This document shows, one piece after another, positions 34,308 to 43,696 of a stretch of DNA of 64,000 nt (its first letter is position 1; every line of letters begins with the position of its first letter). The stretch is from positions 186,001-250,000 of the forward strand of contig JAEWKA010000001.1 in the NCBI GenBank assembly GCA_023386265.1, read 5' to 3'. The translations under genes and the position numbers were made by a program. This DNA is from Bacillota bacterium (GTDB lineage Bacteria > Bacillota > Clostridia > Oscillospirales > Oscillospiraceae). The notes below the pieces were generated by a model, which ran no database searches, was not told the DNA's origin, and was given only the letters and a program-made list of their open reading frames with translations.

Positions 34308-34381
34308 GCGGGTGTAGTTCAATGGCAGAACACCAGCTTCCCAAGCTGGATACGTGGGTTCGATTCCCATCACCCGCTCCA
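34308..34381 (+). tRNA. tRNA-Gly (anticodon CCC)
   Basis: A complete cloverleaf with encoded CCA: acceptor GCGGGTG/CACCCGC, D stem GTTC/GAAC, anticodon stem CCAGC/GCTGG with loop TTCCCAA (anticodon CCC, reading GGG), T arm GTGGG/CCCAT with TTCGATT. It has its own promoter (34259-34287) and a strong terminator. It is a single tRNA, not part of a cluster. Confidence 0.97.
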
Positions 34382-34387
34382 TAACAT

Positions 34388-34434
34388 AAAAGCCTCGAAA
34401 ATGCCGGGACTTCTGCATTTTGAGGCTTTGTTTA
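34388..34434 (+). terminator. Rho-independent terminator after tRNA-Gly
   Basis: AAAGCCTC, one mismatch, AAAATGC (34388-34404) pairs with GCATTTT, mismatch, AGGCTTT (34415-34429), followed by T-rich sequence. Confidence 0.85.
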
Positions 34435-34539
34435 TGTCGACTAGTATCGCGACTTTATGGAGCCGGCATAGTTTAAAAGACAAGGTCTCGCACAAAACAA
34501 GGCTTCCGTGTGGGCCTAAGAACAGGGCTGATATTTAAA

Positions 34540-35226
34540 ATGTTAAAATCGTTAATTAAAAAAATTGACTTAAAAAAATATGAGCATGCCAAATACATGC
34601 TGTTCATCCCGATATATATGGCGATTTTCCTGCTTGAAGAGAGAAACATAATCTCTCATTATTTCGTGTCTTATGTACCGATGGATGACCTTATACCCTT
34701 TTGCGAGTGGTTCGTGATACCTTATTTCTGCTGGTATCCACTTATGCTTGGAACAGGCTTTTATCTGTTTGCCAAGGACCCCGAAGGCTTCAAAAACTAC
34801 ATGATATACATAGGCGCGGGATTTTTGCTAATTGTTCTGTTTTACGCATTCCTTCCCAATGGGCAGAACCTTAGACCAACTTCATTTGACAAATCGAATA
34901 TTTTGATTGATGTTGTCAAATGGACCTACGGCCGAGATACAAACACAAACGTCTTGCCGAGTCTCCACGTCGTCGGGACCATGGGCGCGATGTTCGCACT
35001 GCTTGAGAGCAAGAGCGTACGGAAGCTGTGGTTCAAGCTGTTTATTATTGTACTCGCGATAAGCATCAGTCTTTCGACGGTGTATATTAAGCAGCATTCA
35101 ATTCTTGATGTGTTTACAGGCGTACCTCTCGGATTTATCTACTATTTTGCCGTATATAAGTGGGTTCCGAATCTTAGGATAGCTAGGCAAACGCATAGCA
35201 GGGAAGTACACGTAAGCCGTTTATAA
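34540..35226 (+). CDS. PAP2-superfamily membrane phosphatase
   Basis: A 228-residue membrane protein with about six transmembrane segments and the PAP2 (phosphatidate/undecaprenyl-diphosphate phosphatase) active site: a weak first motif with an Arg-Pro (NGQNLRP), then PSLHV, and later VYIKQHSILDVFTG carrying the catalytic His and Asp. Substrates of this family are lipid phosphates in the membrane. The start is ATG 34540; its ribosome binding site is poor (AGGG about 12 bases upstream), and a GTG at 34510 would add ten residues. It has a strong terminator shared with gatD. Substrate is unassigned. Confidence 0.85.
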   Translation: MLKSLIKKIDLKKYEHAKYMLFIPIYMAIFLLEERNIISHYFVSYVPMDDLIPFCEWFVIPYFCWYPLMLGTGFYLFAKDPEGFKNYMIYIGAGFLLIVLFYAFLPNGQNLRPTSFDKSNILIDVVKWTYGRDTNTNVLPSLHVVGTMGAMFALLESKSVRKLWFKLFIIVLAISISLSTVYIKQHSILDVFTGVPLGFIYYFAVYKWVPNLRIARQTHSREVHVSRL

Positions 35227-35230
35227 TCTA

Positions 35231-35268
35231 AAAAAATCAGCCGGAGGAACCCCTCCGGCTGATTTTTT
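35231..35268 (+). terminator. Bidirectional terminator between PAP2 and gatD genes
   Basis: AAAAATCAGCCGGAGG and CCTCCGGCTGATTTTT, a 15-16 bp stem flanked by A- and T-runs; the right edge touches the gatD stop codon (35267-35269). Confidence 0.9.
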
Positions 35269-36001
35269 ATTGTTTTTCCATTCTGTTTGCCATATAATCG
35301 TGAGCCGCCTTTTCAGATCCATCGCCAAGCGGCGGAAGAATTGCTTCCGGATAACGCCGAGAAAGTGCGGTCTGCAGAATAAGGTCAGCAAATTCAGGAT
35401 TCTTCGGCAGCATCGGTCCGTGGCAGTAGGCGCCGAAAACATTTTTGAAACGCGCACCTTCAGTATTGTCTTCGCCGTTGTTGCCAAAGCCGTGAAGCAC
35501 CGTTCCGAGCGGGGAAACGCCGTCTCCGAGATAGGTCTTGCCGCTGTGGTTTTCAAACCCAACTATTTCAGAGCCACCGCTTTCCTCAGCGCACTTGAAC
35601 ATATAGTTCCCAATCATGCGAACATCGGAGCCGACGGTATGGAGGTTCACAGCGCCAATATAATCACACTGCTGACCCGTATGAGTGAGGTAATACTGCC
35701 CCATCATTTGATAGCCGCCGCAGATGCAGAGAAAAACCTTCTCATCTTCGACTGCCGCGAGTATTTCCTTATCCTTGCCGCTGTGAAGGTCGGTCAAAAG
35801 CACCTCCTGCTCAAAATCCTGACCACCGCCGATGAAAAAGAGGTCAAAGCGCGAAAAATCCGCGTGCGCGCCGATAGGGAGCAGAGTTACTTCGGTATCT
35901 ATACCGCGCCACTCAAGGCGTTTTTTAAGGCAGATGATGTTGCCGGTATCGCCGTATAGGTTCAGAACGTCGGGATAAAGGTGGCAGATGCTTAGTTTCA
36001 T
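35267..36001 (-). CDS. gatD: Lipid II isoglutaminyl synthase, glutamine amidotransferase subunit GatD
   Basis: A 244-residue glutaminase subunit of the MurT/GatD complex, which amidates the D-Glu in the lipid II stem peptide. The class I GATase nucleophile is C94 in CICGGYQ and the histidine is H194 in YCHGPML; a GGGQDFEQ stretch is at about 58-65. The start codon follows AGGGGGA that overlaps the murT stop, a 11-base gap. Cytosolic, acting at the inner membrane face. The amidation affects cross-linking and penicillin resistance in other Firmicutes. Confidence 0.95.
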   Translation of the reverse strand: MKLSICHLYPDVLNLYGDTGNIICLKKRLEWRGIDTEVTLLPIGAHADFSRFDLFFIGGGQDFEQEVLLTDLHSGKDKEILAAVEDEKVFLCICGGYQMMGQYYLTHTGQQCDYIGAVNLHTVGSDVRMIGNYMFKCAEESGGSEIVGFENHSGKTYLGDGVSPLGTVLHGFGNNGEDNTEGARFKNVFGAYCHGPMLPKNPEFADLILQTALSRRYPEAILPPLGDGSEKAAHDYMANRMEKQ

Positions 36002-36012
36002 GTCATATCCCC

Positions 36013-37383
36013 CTATTCCCAGAATTCTTTGCCGCCAAAAGCGGTGCTCATTTTAGCGCGAAGATCCATCATAGCCGTGTATGTAGGCATGATGATGACA
36101 GGAAGGGACTGGTTTTTCATCGCGTCTATGAGTTCATCGTAATCGTCAAAGATGCGAAGCTTATCTTCGTCGATGCCCGCATATTTAAGACGCACCGCCA
36201 TGTCGCCGGAACGTATGCCGGAAACGTAGATTTCCGGTATCAGCTCGCTCATGTCGGCAAGTTTTTCAAAGTTTGCGTCCCAAATCCAAGACACGTCCTT
36301 ACCGTCCGCAGAATTGTCGTTCAGACAACAGACGAAAACCGTTTCGTTGGAAAGACCGGCAAGGTAATTGAGCACCTGATTACAACCGGCGGGGTTCTTG
36401 ACGAGTATGATTCGCGCCGAATGTCCTCCGAGATCGAATTCCTCCATTCGTCCAAAACCGCAGGTGAAGCTCGCGATTGCATCCTTTGCAAGCATTCGTC
36501 TAAAACCGACAGCTTCGGAAACAGCAAGAGCGCCGACGGCATTGTAGATATTGTAGCCGCCGGGAAGGTTTATTGTAATTACGTCATCCTCGCCAAAAAC
36601 TTGTACGCGGACTTTCGTGTAGGAAAGCTCAGCCCCAAGTATATCCGTGACCGAGACTTGCGGTTCGGGGCGCTTGTAACCGCAGTCAGGGCAGTAGAAG
36701 CCGCCGAGATGCCCGAAGGTGCGATAGCTATATTCGTATTCGTGCTTGCACTTAATGCAGTGCGGAGCGTCTGAGACTTCGCAAACAGGGTTCTTGTATA
36801 TAGGGACGTCTACGCCGTAAAAGATGACCCTGTTCGGAATATGCTCCGCAATAGACGCCGTGAGTGAACAGTCCGCATTTAGGCATACAACGGCTCTAGG
36901 AGAATTTTTGATGCCGATGAGGATGTTTTCCAAAGTGCCGGAAACCTCACCATAGCGGTCAAGCTGGTCGCGGAACACATTGGTCACAAGCACAACGGCG
37001 GGATTAATAAGCCTGCAAACCTCTTTTGAGGCGGCTTCGTCGCATTCGATGACTGCGTTTTCCTTCTTCGGCTTACCCGTGAGAGTCGAATTCTCAATGA
37101 AAATGGACGTTATTCCATTAATAAGATTTGCGCCGGAGCGGTTGGCAAAATAGGACGCCTCCGCTTTAACGTAAATTTCCTCAATAATGCGCGAAGATGT
37201 CGTCTTGCCGTTCGTGCCAGTCACAACGACGCATTTAACGTCTTTCGCGAGCTGGGAGAGCAGATTGGGGCAAATTCGGAGCGCAATTTTGCCGGGAATC
37301 GCCGTGCCGCCGCGACCTAAAAGCCGCAGTAATTTAATTGTGAGTTTGCAGGCGGAAACCGCCAAGAATACTTTTAATTTCAT
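36013..37383 (-). CDS. murT: Lipid II isoglutaminyl synthase, Mur ligase-like subunit MurT
   Basis: A 456-residue Mur-ligase homologue. The P-loop VVVTGTNGKTT is at residues 52-62; the central domain has EAAS and VVLVTNVFRDQLDRYGE; a C4 zinc ribbon (CIKC..CPDCG, about 209-233) is inserted in the middle domain, a MurT hallmark; the C-terminal DUF1727 region starts near residue 320. It activates the glutamate carboxylate with ATP, and GatD supplies ammonia. It has its own promoter (37458-37485) and precedes gatD by 11 bases. Confidence 0.96.
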   Translation of the reverse strand: MKLKVFLAVSACKLTIKLLRLLGRGGTAIPGKIALRICPNLLSQLAKDVKCVVVTGTNGKTTSSRIIEEIYVKAEASYFANRSGANLINGITSIFIENSTLTGKPKKENAVIECDEAASKEVCRLINPAVVLVTNVFRDQLDRYGEVSGTLENILIGIKNSPRAVVCLNADCSLTASIAEHIPNRVIFYGVDVPIYKNPVCEVSDAPHCIKCKHEYEYSYRTFGHLGGFYCPDCGYKRPEPQVSVTDILGAELSYTKVRVQVFGEDDVITINLPGGYNIYNAVGALAVSEAVGFRRMLAKDAIASFTCGFGRMEEFDLGGHSARIILVKNPAGCNQVLNYLAGLSNETVFVCCLNDNSADGKDVSWIWDANFEKLADMSELIPEIYVSGIRSGDMAVRLKYAGIDEDKLRIFDDYDELIDAMKNQSLPVIIMPTYTAMMDLRAKMSTAFGGKEFWE

Positions 37384-37457
37384 AGCCCTTTTATTATATC
37401 AATGCCGCAAAGTAGCACGATATATTTTTTCAAATTGTATAAGTTCGTAGTGCAGTC

Positions 37458-37485
37458 ATTATATCACTCATATGCACTATTGCAA
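37458..37485 (-). promoter_or_regulatory. Promoter of murT-gatD
   Basis: TTGCAA (37485-37480), a 16-base spacer and TATAAT (37463-37458) on the minus strand, 75 bases before murT; the downstream ligA gene ends at 37497. Confidence 0.7.
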
Positions 37486-37496
37486 GATAAGCGGTT

Positions 37497-39482
37497 TTAT
37501 TCGTTCGGTGCAATCATGTTTTTAAATTCTTCTTCGGTTAGAACAGGCACACCGAGGGCTTGCGCCTTCGTTAGCTTTGAGCCCGCTTCCTCTCCCGCAA
37601 CGACATAGCTTGTCTTTTTGGAAACAGAGCCTGAGGACTTACCGCCAAAGCTCTCAACCAGAGCCTCAGCCTCATCACGAGTAAAAGATGTGAGCGAGCC
37701 CGTGAACACGAAGGTCTTACCTGCAAAGCGATCATCCAGTCGCGTCTCACGACTTTCAAAACTTACGCCGGCCTGTTTGAGCAGCTCCAGCTGGTGCATC
37801 GAATGGGGGTCATGTAGCCATTCTACGAGATAGGATGCGGTTACAGGGCCGATGTCGGGGATATTCGTCAGCTCCTCGACCGAGGCTGTACAAAGCTCGT
37901 CCAAATTTTGATAGTGCATGGCGAGCACCTTCGCCGCCTTTTGTCCGACCTGCCTAATGCCGAATGCGCTTAGAAGGCGCGCCATGCCGTTTTCTTTACT
38001 CTTCTCAATAGCGTTCACTAAGTTCTTTGCAAAGACTTCGCCTTTTTGCTTCGTCGAAGCAACTTGCGGAGCTGTAAGATAATAAAGGTCGGCGGGAGCG
38101 GAGATTAGGTTTTTATTTATCAGCAGCTCCGCGACCGAAATGCCCAGACCTTCAATATCCATCGCATCACGCGAGGCGAAATGCGCAATATTGCGCAGAC
38201 GCTGTGCAGGGCATTCGACATTCATGCAGCGTATGGCTGCCTCTTCTTCATCTCGAATAACGCTCGCGCCGCACGCTGGGCATAATTCAGGGATTTTGAA
38301 CGGTACAGTTCCTTCGTGTCGCTTATCGAGTATGACCTCAAGTATTTCCGGAATAATCTCTCCGGCCTTCTGAATCAGCACCGTATCTCCGATGCGGATA
38401 TCTAACTTTGAAATATTATCCTGATTGTGCAAGGTCGCGTTCGTGACCGTTGTTCCGGCAAGTCGCACAGGCGCAACGACAGCTTTTGGAGTGAGCACTC
38501 CTGTTCGGCCGACCTGCACGGTAATGTCCTGCACGACAGTCTCTTTTTTCTCGGGAGGGTACTTATATGCCGCCGCCCAGCGCGGAGCTTTCGAGGTGCT
38601 GCCGAGAGTTACACGCTCAGAAAGTGAGTTTATTTTAATTACGGCACCATCGATGTCGTAGGGGAGACTATCGCGGTTTTCACCCAGCCATTCAATCTGC
38701 GCTCGGCAATCGGAAGCGCTGGAGCAGACCGTGCAAGGCACAACGGGAAAGCCCATCTCTCGAAGCGCATCAAGCGTTTCGACGTGAGTTTGAAAGTTTC
38801 TGCCTTCGGCGAGCTGGATGTTGAAAATGATGATATCGAGTCTGCGGCTTGCCGAAATTTTACTGTCGAGCTGACGGAGGGAACCTGCGGCCGCGTTACG
38901 TGGGTTGGCAAAAAGCTTCTCGCCGTTTATCTCGCGCTCTGCGTTAAGCTCATTAAACGTGTCGCGTGACATGTAGACTTCGCCTCGAACTATAAGGCGC
39001 GGCGGCGCATTTTTAATTTCCTTCGGCAGACTGCGGATAGTGAGAAGATTTTCTGTAACGTCCTCGCCCGTGATCCCGTCGCCCCTTGTTGCGCCGCGGA
39101 ACATCTTTCCTTTGATGTATTCTACCGCAACTGAGAGTCCGTCGATTTTTGGTTCGGTGACATATACGGGATAAGCTCCGAGCGCATCATTTGTGCGGGA
39201 AATAAAAGAGTCCAGTTCCTCAAAAGAAAATACATCGTTCAGGCTTTCGAGCGGAACGTCATGGCGAACTGATGAAAACTGAGTGGACGCCTTGCCGCCG
39301 ACTCTTTGAGTAGGCGAATCCGAGGATTTGAGTTCAGGAAACTGCTCCTCAAGCTCAATTAAACGGCGCATCATTGCGTCGTACTCAAAATCAGAGATGA
39401 CTGGGGCGTCCTCGTCATAATAGGCCTTGCTGTGGCGCCTCAAATCTTCTCTCAGTTTTTCGATTTCCGCTTTTGTATCCAT
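37497..39482 (-). CDS. ligA: NAD-dependent DNA ligase
   Basis: A 661-residue LigA. The adenylated lysine is in KIDGLS (about residue 113), followed by the OB fold, the C4 zinc finger (CPAC..CMNVECP, about 400-425), helix-hairpin-helix repeats and a BRCT domain (from about 590). It seals nicks in replication and repair. It is the last gene of the murD-M42-M42-Met-gamma-lyase-yunB-ligA series, 16 bases after yunB, and the next gene (murT) has its own promoter. Confidence 0.97.
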   Translation of the reverse strand: MDTKAEIEKLREDLRRHSKAYYDEDAPVISDFEYDAMMRRLIELEEQFPELKSSDSPTQRVGGKASTQFSSVRHDVPLESLNDVFSFEELDSFISRTNDALGAYPVYVTEPKIDGLSVAVEYIKGKMFRGATRGDGITGEDVTENLLTIRSLPKEIKNAPPRLIVRGEVYMSRDTFNELNAEREINGEKLFANPRNAAAGSLRQLDSKISASRRLDIIIFNIQLAEGRNFQTHVETLDALREMGFPVVPCTVCSSASDCRAQIEWLGENRDSLPYDIDGAVIKINSLSERVTLGSTSKAPRWAAAYKYPPEKKETVVQDITVQVGRTGVLTPKAVVAPVRLAGTTVTNATLHNQDNISKLDIRIGDTVLIQKAGEIIPEILEVILDKRHEGTVPFKIPELCPACGASVIRDEEEAAIRCMNVECPAQRLRNIAHFASRDAMDIEGLGISVAELLINKNLISAPADLYYLTAPQVASTKQKGEVFAKNLVNAIEKSKENGMARLLSAFGIRQVGQKAAKVLAMHYQNLDELCTASVEELTNIPDIGPVTASYLVEWLHDPHSMHQLELLKQAGVSFESRETRLDDRFAGKTFVFTGSLTSFTRDEAEALVESFGGKSSGSVSKKTSYVVAGEEAGSKLTKAQALGVPVLTEEEFKNMIAPNE

Positions 39483-39498
39483 AGTAAATACTCCGTTT

Positions 39499-40185
39499 CT
39501 ACGGCTGATTTAAGGTTAGGTAGGCATCTGGTACATCCCCGACGAGAACAGTCTCGGCAATGAGAACTTCACTGACGACCTCGGTTGACATAACTTCCCA
39601 CGGCATCATAACGTCAATCTGAACCGTGACTTCCAGTATGATCTGGTGCTTAACCTGATTTATCCCGGCGGATTCAATCTCATTCCGAAAATCTGCGAAG
39701 GAGCTTGTGAGCATTGTGATTTTGACCGGAATCTTTGGACCTCTGCCCAGAAGAAGATTGGAGCCTAATAGGTTGCCGAGAGGAATATCCTCATTCAATT
39801 GGCCGCTGTTTGTCGCGGCGATGACTTCCTGAAGAATTTCGGATGACAGAGTATTAATACGCGCCATATTCGCAGAAAGTGCTGTGATTTTTCCAGTATT
39901 GTCCGTCTGAAGAGAAACAAAATAGTCGTATGTGTATTGGCCTTCACTCATTTTTTCGTTTATCTTGTTATTGATTGTGGCGGTAATCGTATCGGAAGCG
40001 TCTGAAAGCGCCATCTGACTTGAAATGTTTTTCAAATAGTTTCCAACAAGAGCGATTGCGATGGACATAGCCAGAATTACGAAGAGCGAAAATAGAGCAG
40101 CTTTTTCCTGGGTGGATTTCCTTCGTATTATGGGCCTTCTACCTAAAGGCCGTTTTAAGGGTGCTCGTTTTCTAATAAATGGCAT
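39499..40185 (-). CDS. yunB: Sporulation protein YunB
   Basis: A 228-residue sporulation protein. A basic N terminus (RKRAPLKRPLGRRP) leads to one transmembrane segment (residues about 28-48), followed by an extracytoplasmic domain, matching the YunB family known as a SigE-dependent sporulation protein in Bacillus; its function is not defined. The start is ATG 40185 after AGGGGG; the longer reading from 40236 adds a non-family leader. It lies 16 bases upstream of ligA, an unusual place for a sporulation gene, within a housekeeping operon. Confidence 0.87.
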   Translation of the reverse strand: MPFIRKRAPLKRPLGRRPIIRRKSTQEKAALFSLFVILAMSIAIALVGNYLKNISSQMALSDASDTITATINNKINEKMSEGQYTYDYFVSLQTDNTGKITALSANMARINTLSSEILQEVIAATNSGQLNEDIPLGNLLGSNLLLGRGPKIPVKITMLTSSFADFRNEIESAGINQVKHQIILEVTVQIDVMMPWEVMSTEVVSEVLIAETVLVGDVPDAYLTLNQP

Positions 40186-40251
40186 AAGGATACCCCCTAT
40201 GCCATTTATATGAGCGAAGCTATAATAATAGCCCAATAATAGTTTACATAA

Positions 40252-41508
40252 CTATATGGATTTTATAATTTCACTTGCCGCGAGCATAACTCCAAGTTTG
40301 CCGGACTCATAGGTGAGCCCGCCCTGCATAAAGCCTAGATAAGGCTCACGCATAGGTCCATCACAGGATAATTCAATCGAAGAACCCTGAATAAAGGCGC
40401 CTGCCGCCATGACAACTTCGTCCTCATAGCCGGGCATTTCCCAAGGTACAGGAGTGGCATAGGAATCAACCGGTGAGCCGTGCTGAATACCTGTACAAAA
40501 CTTTAGAAGCTTGTCAGCACTGCCAAATTCGATCATCTGGATAATATCATGTCGGAGTTCTATCGCGTTAGGAGATGTCTTGAACCCAAGACGCTCCATC
40601 ATACCCGCGCAAAAGGCAGCGGTTTTGAGCGCCTGCGCAACGATGTGAGGAGCCATGAAGAAGCCCTGATATAATAAACGATTATTTCCGAGGGTGCTTC
40701 CGCATTCACCGCCGATGCCAGCCGTGGTCATGCGAATGGCGGCACGCTCGACAAGGTCTGCTCTGCCCGCTATGTAGCCACCGGTAGGTGCAAGTCCGCC
40801 GCCGGGGTTTTTTATTAGTGAGCCAGCGATAAGGTCAGCCCCGACATCCGTCGGTTCGCGAAGCTCGGTAAATTCACCGTAGCAGTTATCAACGAGGATA
40901 TTTGCCGTGGGGTTTACCTCGCGAATGGCTTTGACTATGATCTCAATATCGTCGATTCCGAAAGCCCGGCGCAGGGCGTACCCGCGCGAGCGCTGAACCA
41001 TAACCGCTTTAACCTTGTGGTTCAAAGCTGCTTTCTTTATTCCTTGTATGTCAGGGTCACCATTCGGAAGCAGGTTGACCTGTTCGTAATTGATGCCGTA
41101 GAATTTTAGAGAACCGTCTCCGTCACCCGCGATGCCGATTGTGCATTGGAGGGTGTCATAGGGAGTTCCAGTCACGGATAAAAGCGTGTCACCCGGTTTG
41201 CATACAGCGAAAAGCGCGGTAGCTATCGCGTGTGTTCCGTTCACAAATCCGATGCGGACAAGCGCGCTTTCGGCGCCGAACGCGCGGGCATATATCTTGT
41301 CAAGAGTGTCCCGTCCAAGGTCATTGTAGCCGTAACCCGTTGTTCCCGCGAAACAGGCTTCCGACACGCGGAACTCCTGAAAGGCGGACATAACCTTGAG
41401 CGTGCAGGCCTCGGAAACGCTGTCAAACCCTGCGAAAACATCGCGCAAATCGTTTTCGACATTAAAAGAGAGCGCCCTGACCTCAGGGGATATTTCTGTT
41501 AAACTCAT
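40252..41508 (-). CDS. Methionine gamma-lyase-like PLP enzyme (YnbB/aluminium-resistance family)
   Basis: A 418-residue fold type I PLP protein of the family annotated as methionine gamma-lyase-like or aluminium resistance protein (YnbB). Features: FAGTTGYGYNDLGRD near residue 53, the FVNGTHAI stretch, ILVDNCYGEF (PLP-binding Asp) and the likely PLP lysine in GSLIKNPGGGLAP. Substrate and real function in Firmicutes are unresolved. The gene sits 20 bases after an M42 peptidase gene and 66 bases before yunB, all on the minus strand, so it is probably part of the murD-ligA transcript. Confidence 0.9.
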   Translation of the reverse strand: MSLTEISPEVRALSFNVENDLRDVFAGFDSVSEACTLKVMSAFQEFRVSEACFAGTTGYGYNDLGRDTLDKIYARAFGAESALVRIGFVNGTHAIATALFAVCKPGDTLLSVTGTPYDTLQCTIGIAGDGDGSLKFYGINYEQVNLLPNGDPDIQGIKKAALNHKVKAVMVQRSRGYALRRAFGIDDIEIIVKAIREVNPTANILVDNCYGEFTELREPTDVGADLIAGSLIKNPGGGLAPTGGYIAGRADLVERAAIRMTTAGIGGECGSTLGNNRLLYQGFFMAPHIVAQALKTAAFCAGMMERLGFKTSPNAIELRHDIIQMIEFGSADKLLKFCTGIQHGSPVDSYATPVPWEMPGYEDEVVMAAGAFIQGSSIELSCDGPMREPYLGFMQGGLTYESGKLGVMLAASEIIKSI

Positions 41509-41528
41509 TAGTGGATGTCCTTCTAATA

Positions 41529-42548
41529 TTATTCGGAAAGCGCCTCAAGCAGCAGCTTGACGAGACGGGGCATGGTTTCGAAATCAGAGATTTTCGCAAT
41601 ACACGAGGGGGAATGTATATTGCGCATCGGTGCGGAAATCGCAATCGTATCGACGCCGTTCCCGCTGCGCTGGACAGCCGACGCATCAGTTCCGCCGGCA
41701 ATTGTGGTTTTGGTCTGCCACTTGATGCCGTTTGCATCGGCAAGCTCCGTGACCATTTTGTAAAGTCCGCGGTTATAGATTGTACCCTTATCCATGAAGG
41801 GAATGACAAGACCCTTGCCCAGAGCACAGATACGTTTGCCCTCAGGTATTTCCGGCAAATCAGCGGCTGTTGTTCCTTCGAGCACTATTGCGATATCCGG
41901 GTTTACTCGCGCTGAAACAATCTTTGCTCCGCGCGTACCAACCTCTTCTTGAACCGTGAAGGCAAAAGTGCAGTCACAGGGAAGCTCGCTTTCAAGAAGC
42001 TTTATCATAGCCGCGCAACCGACACGGTCATCAATAGCCTTGGCCTTGAGGTAACCCTCGCCGAATTCAAGTACGCTGTCGTCAAAGACCGCTGCGTCGC
42101 CTAAGGATACTAGCTCTTTCGCGGCATCCTTTGACTTAGCGCCGATGTCGATATAGAGCTCGTCGCGTTTCGGAACGGACTTTTCTTCGTCCTTTGAGAC
42201 GTGGTGATAGGCCTTGATTCCGATAATGCCGCGCACCCTATCTTTTCCAATATATACTTGTTTTCCGATGACGACGCGCCGGTCAACACTTCCGAGGAAA
42301 TCAAAGTGAAGATAACCGTCGTCGTCAATGCCGGTAATGATGATTCCGACCTCGTCCATGTGTGCGCAGATGAGTATTTTTCTTCCGCTGCTTTTTTTAC
42401 CCTTTTTATTAATGATGAGGTTTCCCATGCTGTCGGTCGTTATCGCATCAGCATACGGCATGACCCTCTCTAAAATATAGTCACGAACCTCATCCTCGCT
42501 TCCAGAAGCTCCGCTCAGGTAGCAAAGGGTTTTTAGTGTGTCAAGCAT
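41529..42548 (-). CDS. M42 family metallopeptidase (paralogue A)
   Basis: A 339-residue cytosolic aminopeptidase of the M42 (glutamyl aminopeptidase/endoglucanase-M-like) family. Metal ligands and catalytic Glu lie in ICAHMDEVG, the KAIDDRVGCA stretch, QEEVGTRGA and the C-terminal HSP region (RNIHSPSC). The start is ATG 42548 after AGGAGG; the reading to 42578 has no site. It lies next to a second M42 gene, 89 bases upstream, of similar length. The two differ clearly in sequence, so the duplication is old. Confidence 0.93.
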   Translation of the reverse strand: MLDTLKTLCYLSGASGSEDEVRDYILERVMPYADAITTDSMGNLIINKKGKKSSGRKILICAHMDEVGIIITGIDDDGYLHFDFLGSVDRRVVIGKQVYIGKDRVRGIIGIKAYHHVSKDEEKSVPKRDELYIDIGAKSKDAAKELVSLGDAAVFDDSVLEFGEGYLKAKAIDDRVGCAAMIKLLESELPCDCTFAFTVQEEVGTRGAKIVSARVNPDIAIVLEGTTAADLPEIPEGKRICALGKGLVIPFMDKGTIYNRGLYKMVTELADANGIKWQTKTTIAGGTDASAVQRSGNGVDTIAISAPMRNIHSPSCIAKISDFETMPRLVKLLLEALSE

Positions 42549-42637
42549 ATTTAAGTGCCTCCTGTGCGCTAAACGCACAAATCGGTATAATTATTAAATC
42601 AGTGCAAATATTGCACAACTTGTTATAACAAATCGTT

Positions 42638-43672
42638 TTATGCAATCCCATCGTCGCAGAGCTTCAGCGTGAATTCGGTGAGCAGACTGACAATCGCTTC
42701 CGCGTCCGAAATATCCATTGTTTCGACGGGTGAGTGCATATATCTGATAGGCAGCGACACGATGCCCGTGACGATACCCTCTCTGCAGACCTGAATTACC
42801 CAGCCGTTCGTACCCGAATCACCGCCCATAATTTCAAGCTGATAAGGGATGTTCTTTTCCTGCGCCGTTTTGATGAGCATGTTTGTAATATTCCTATTCA
42901 TACTTGGACCCACGCCGATTGCAGGACCCTTGCGCATTTCAAGGACTTCGTTCTTTTTTGAGTCGGGAGTCGAGGCAAAGGTAACATCGAGCGCTATAGC
43001 GTAATCTGGCTCGGCCCCATAGGCGCCCGTGATCGCTCCGCGGGTTCCGAGTTCCTCCTGAGTGCTGAAAAGACAGCATATATCGACATTCAATTCCTGC
43101 TCCGAAAGAAGCTCCATAGTCTTTATGATAATTGCGACGCAGGAGCGGTCATCCAGCGATTTTCCGCAGAGCACGTTTTCATTGAGCTCATCTACGCCAC
43201 CGGCGAAAACTGCGGGTGTCCCGAGCGGTACACGCTTTTTCGCTTCCTCGTCGCACATGCCGATGTCAATGAAAAGTTTTTTAGGGTCAATGGTCTTATC
43301 CATTTCATCTTCGGAAAGCGCATGGGGGGGCATTGTGTCGATGACACCGAATATGGGCGGGTCGGTCAAAATCTTAATTTCCCTAGCCGGAAGCATCCGA
43401 GGATCAATACCTCCGATATTTGCAAAGCGCAGAAAACCCTTTTCTATACCGGTCACGATAAGACCGATTTCGTCCATGTGGGCATCGAACATCAATTTTT
43501 TTGCGCCCGCTTTTCCGCATCTTTTCACGGCGATAAGGTTTCCGAGAGCGTCGGATTTTATCTCGTCAACATAGGGGGAAAGAAGCTCCTTCGCGCGTGC
43601 AAAAGCCCTCTCCTCAAAGCCTGAGGGAGCGGAAAGTCCGCAAAGGTCAGTTATTAATTCCTTAAGAAGCAT
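42638..43672 (-). CDS. M42 family metallopeptidase (paralogue B)
   Basis: A 344-residue M42 peptidase with FDAHMDEIG, GKSLDDRSCVA, QEELGTRGA, GGDSGTNGW and RYMHSPVE, i.e. all metal-binding positions. M42 enzymes form large dodecameric tetrahedral peptidases; two subunit types may be made to widen specificity, which is inference. It starts 24 bases after murD ends. The gap to paralogue A contains a short perfect hairpin (GTGCAA..TTGCAC). Confidence 0.93.
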   Translation of the reverse strand: MLLKELITDLCGLSAPSGFEERAFARAKELLSPYVDEIKSDALGNLIAVKRCGKAGAKKLMFDAHMDEIGLIVTGIEKGFLRFANIGGIDPRMLPAREIKILTDPPIFGVIDTMPPHALSEDEMDKTIDPKKLFIDIGMCDEEAKKRVPLGTPAVFAGGVDELNENVLCGKSLDDRSCVAIIIKTMELLSEQELNVDICCLFSTQEELGTRGAITGAYGAEPDYAIALDVTFASTPDSKKNEVLEMRKGPAIGVGPSMNRNITNMLIKTAQEKNIPYQLEIMGGDSGTNGWVIQVCREGIVTGIVSLPIRYMHSPVETMDISDAEAIVSLLTEFTLKLCDDGIA

Positions 43673-43696
43673 TATTAAACTCCAATCGAAAAACTA

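Noticed and set aside
34227..34418. Open frame on the minus strand across tRNA-Gly, with an ERVMGIEPTYPAWEAG stretch
   Set aside because: It is antisense to the tRNA; this peptide is a commonly seen by-product of tRNA-Gly sequence and has no ribosome site.
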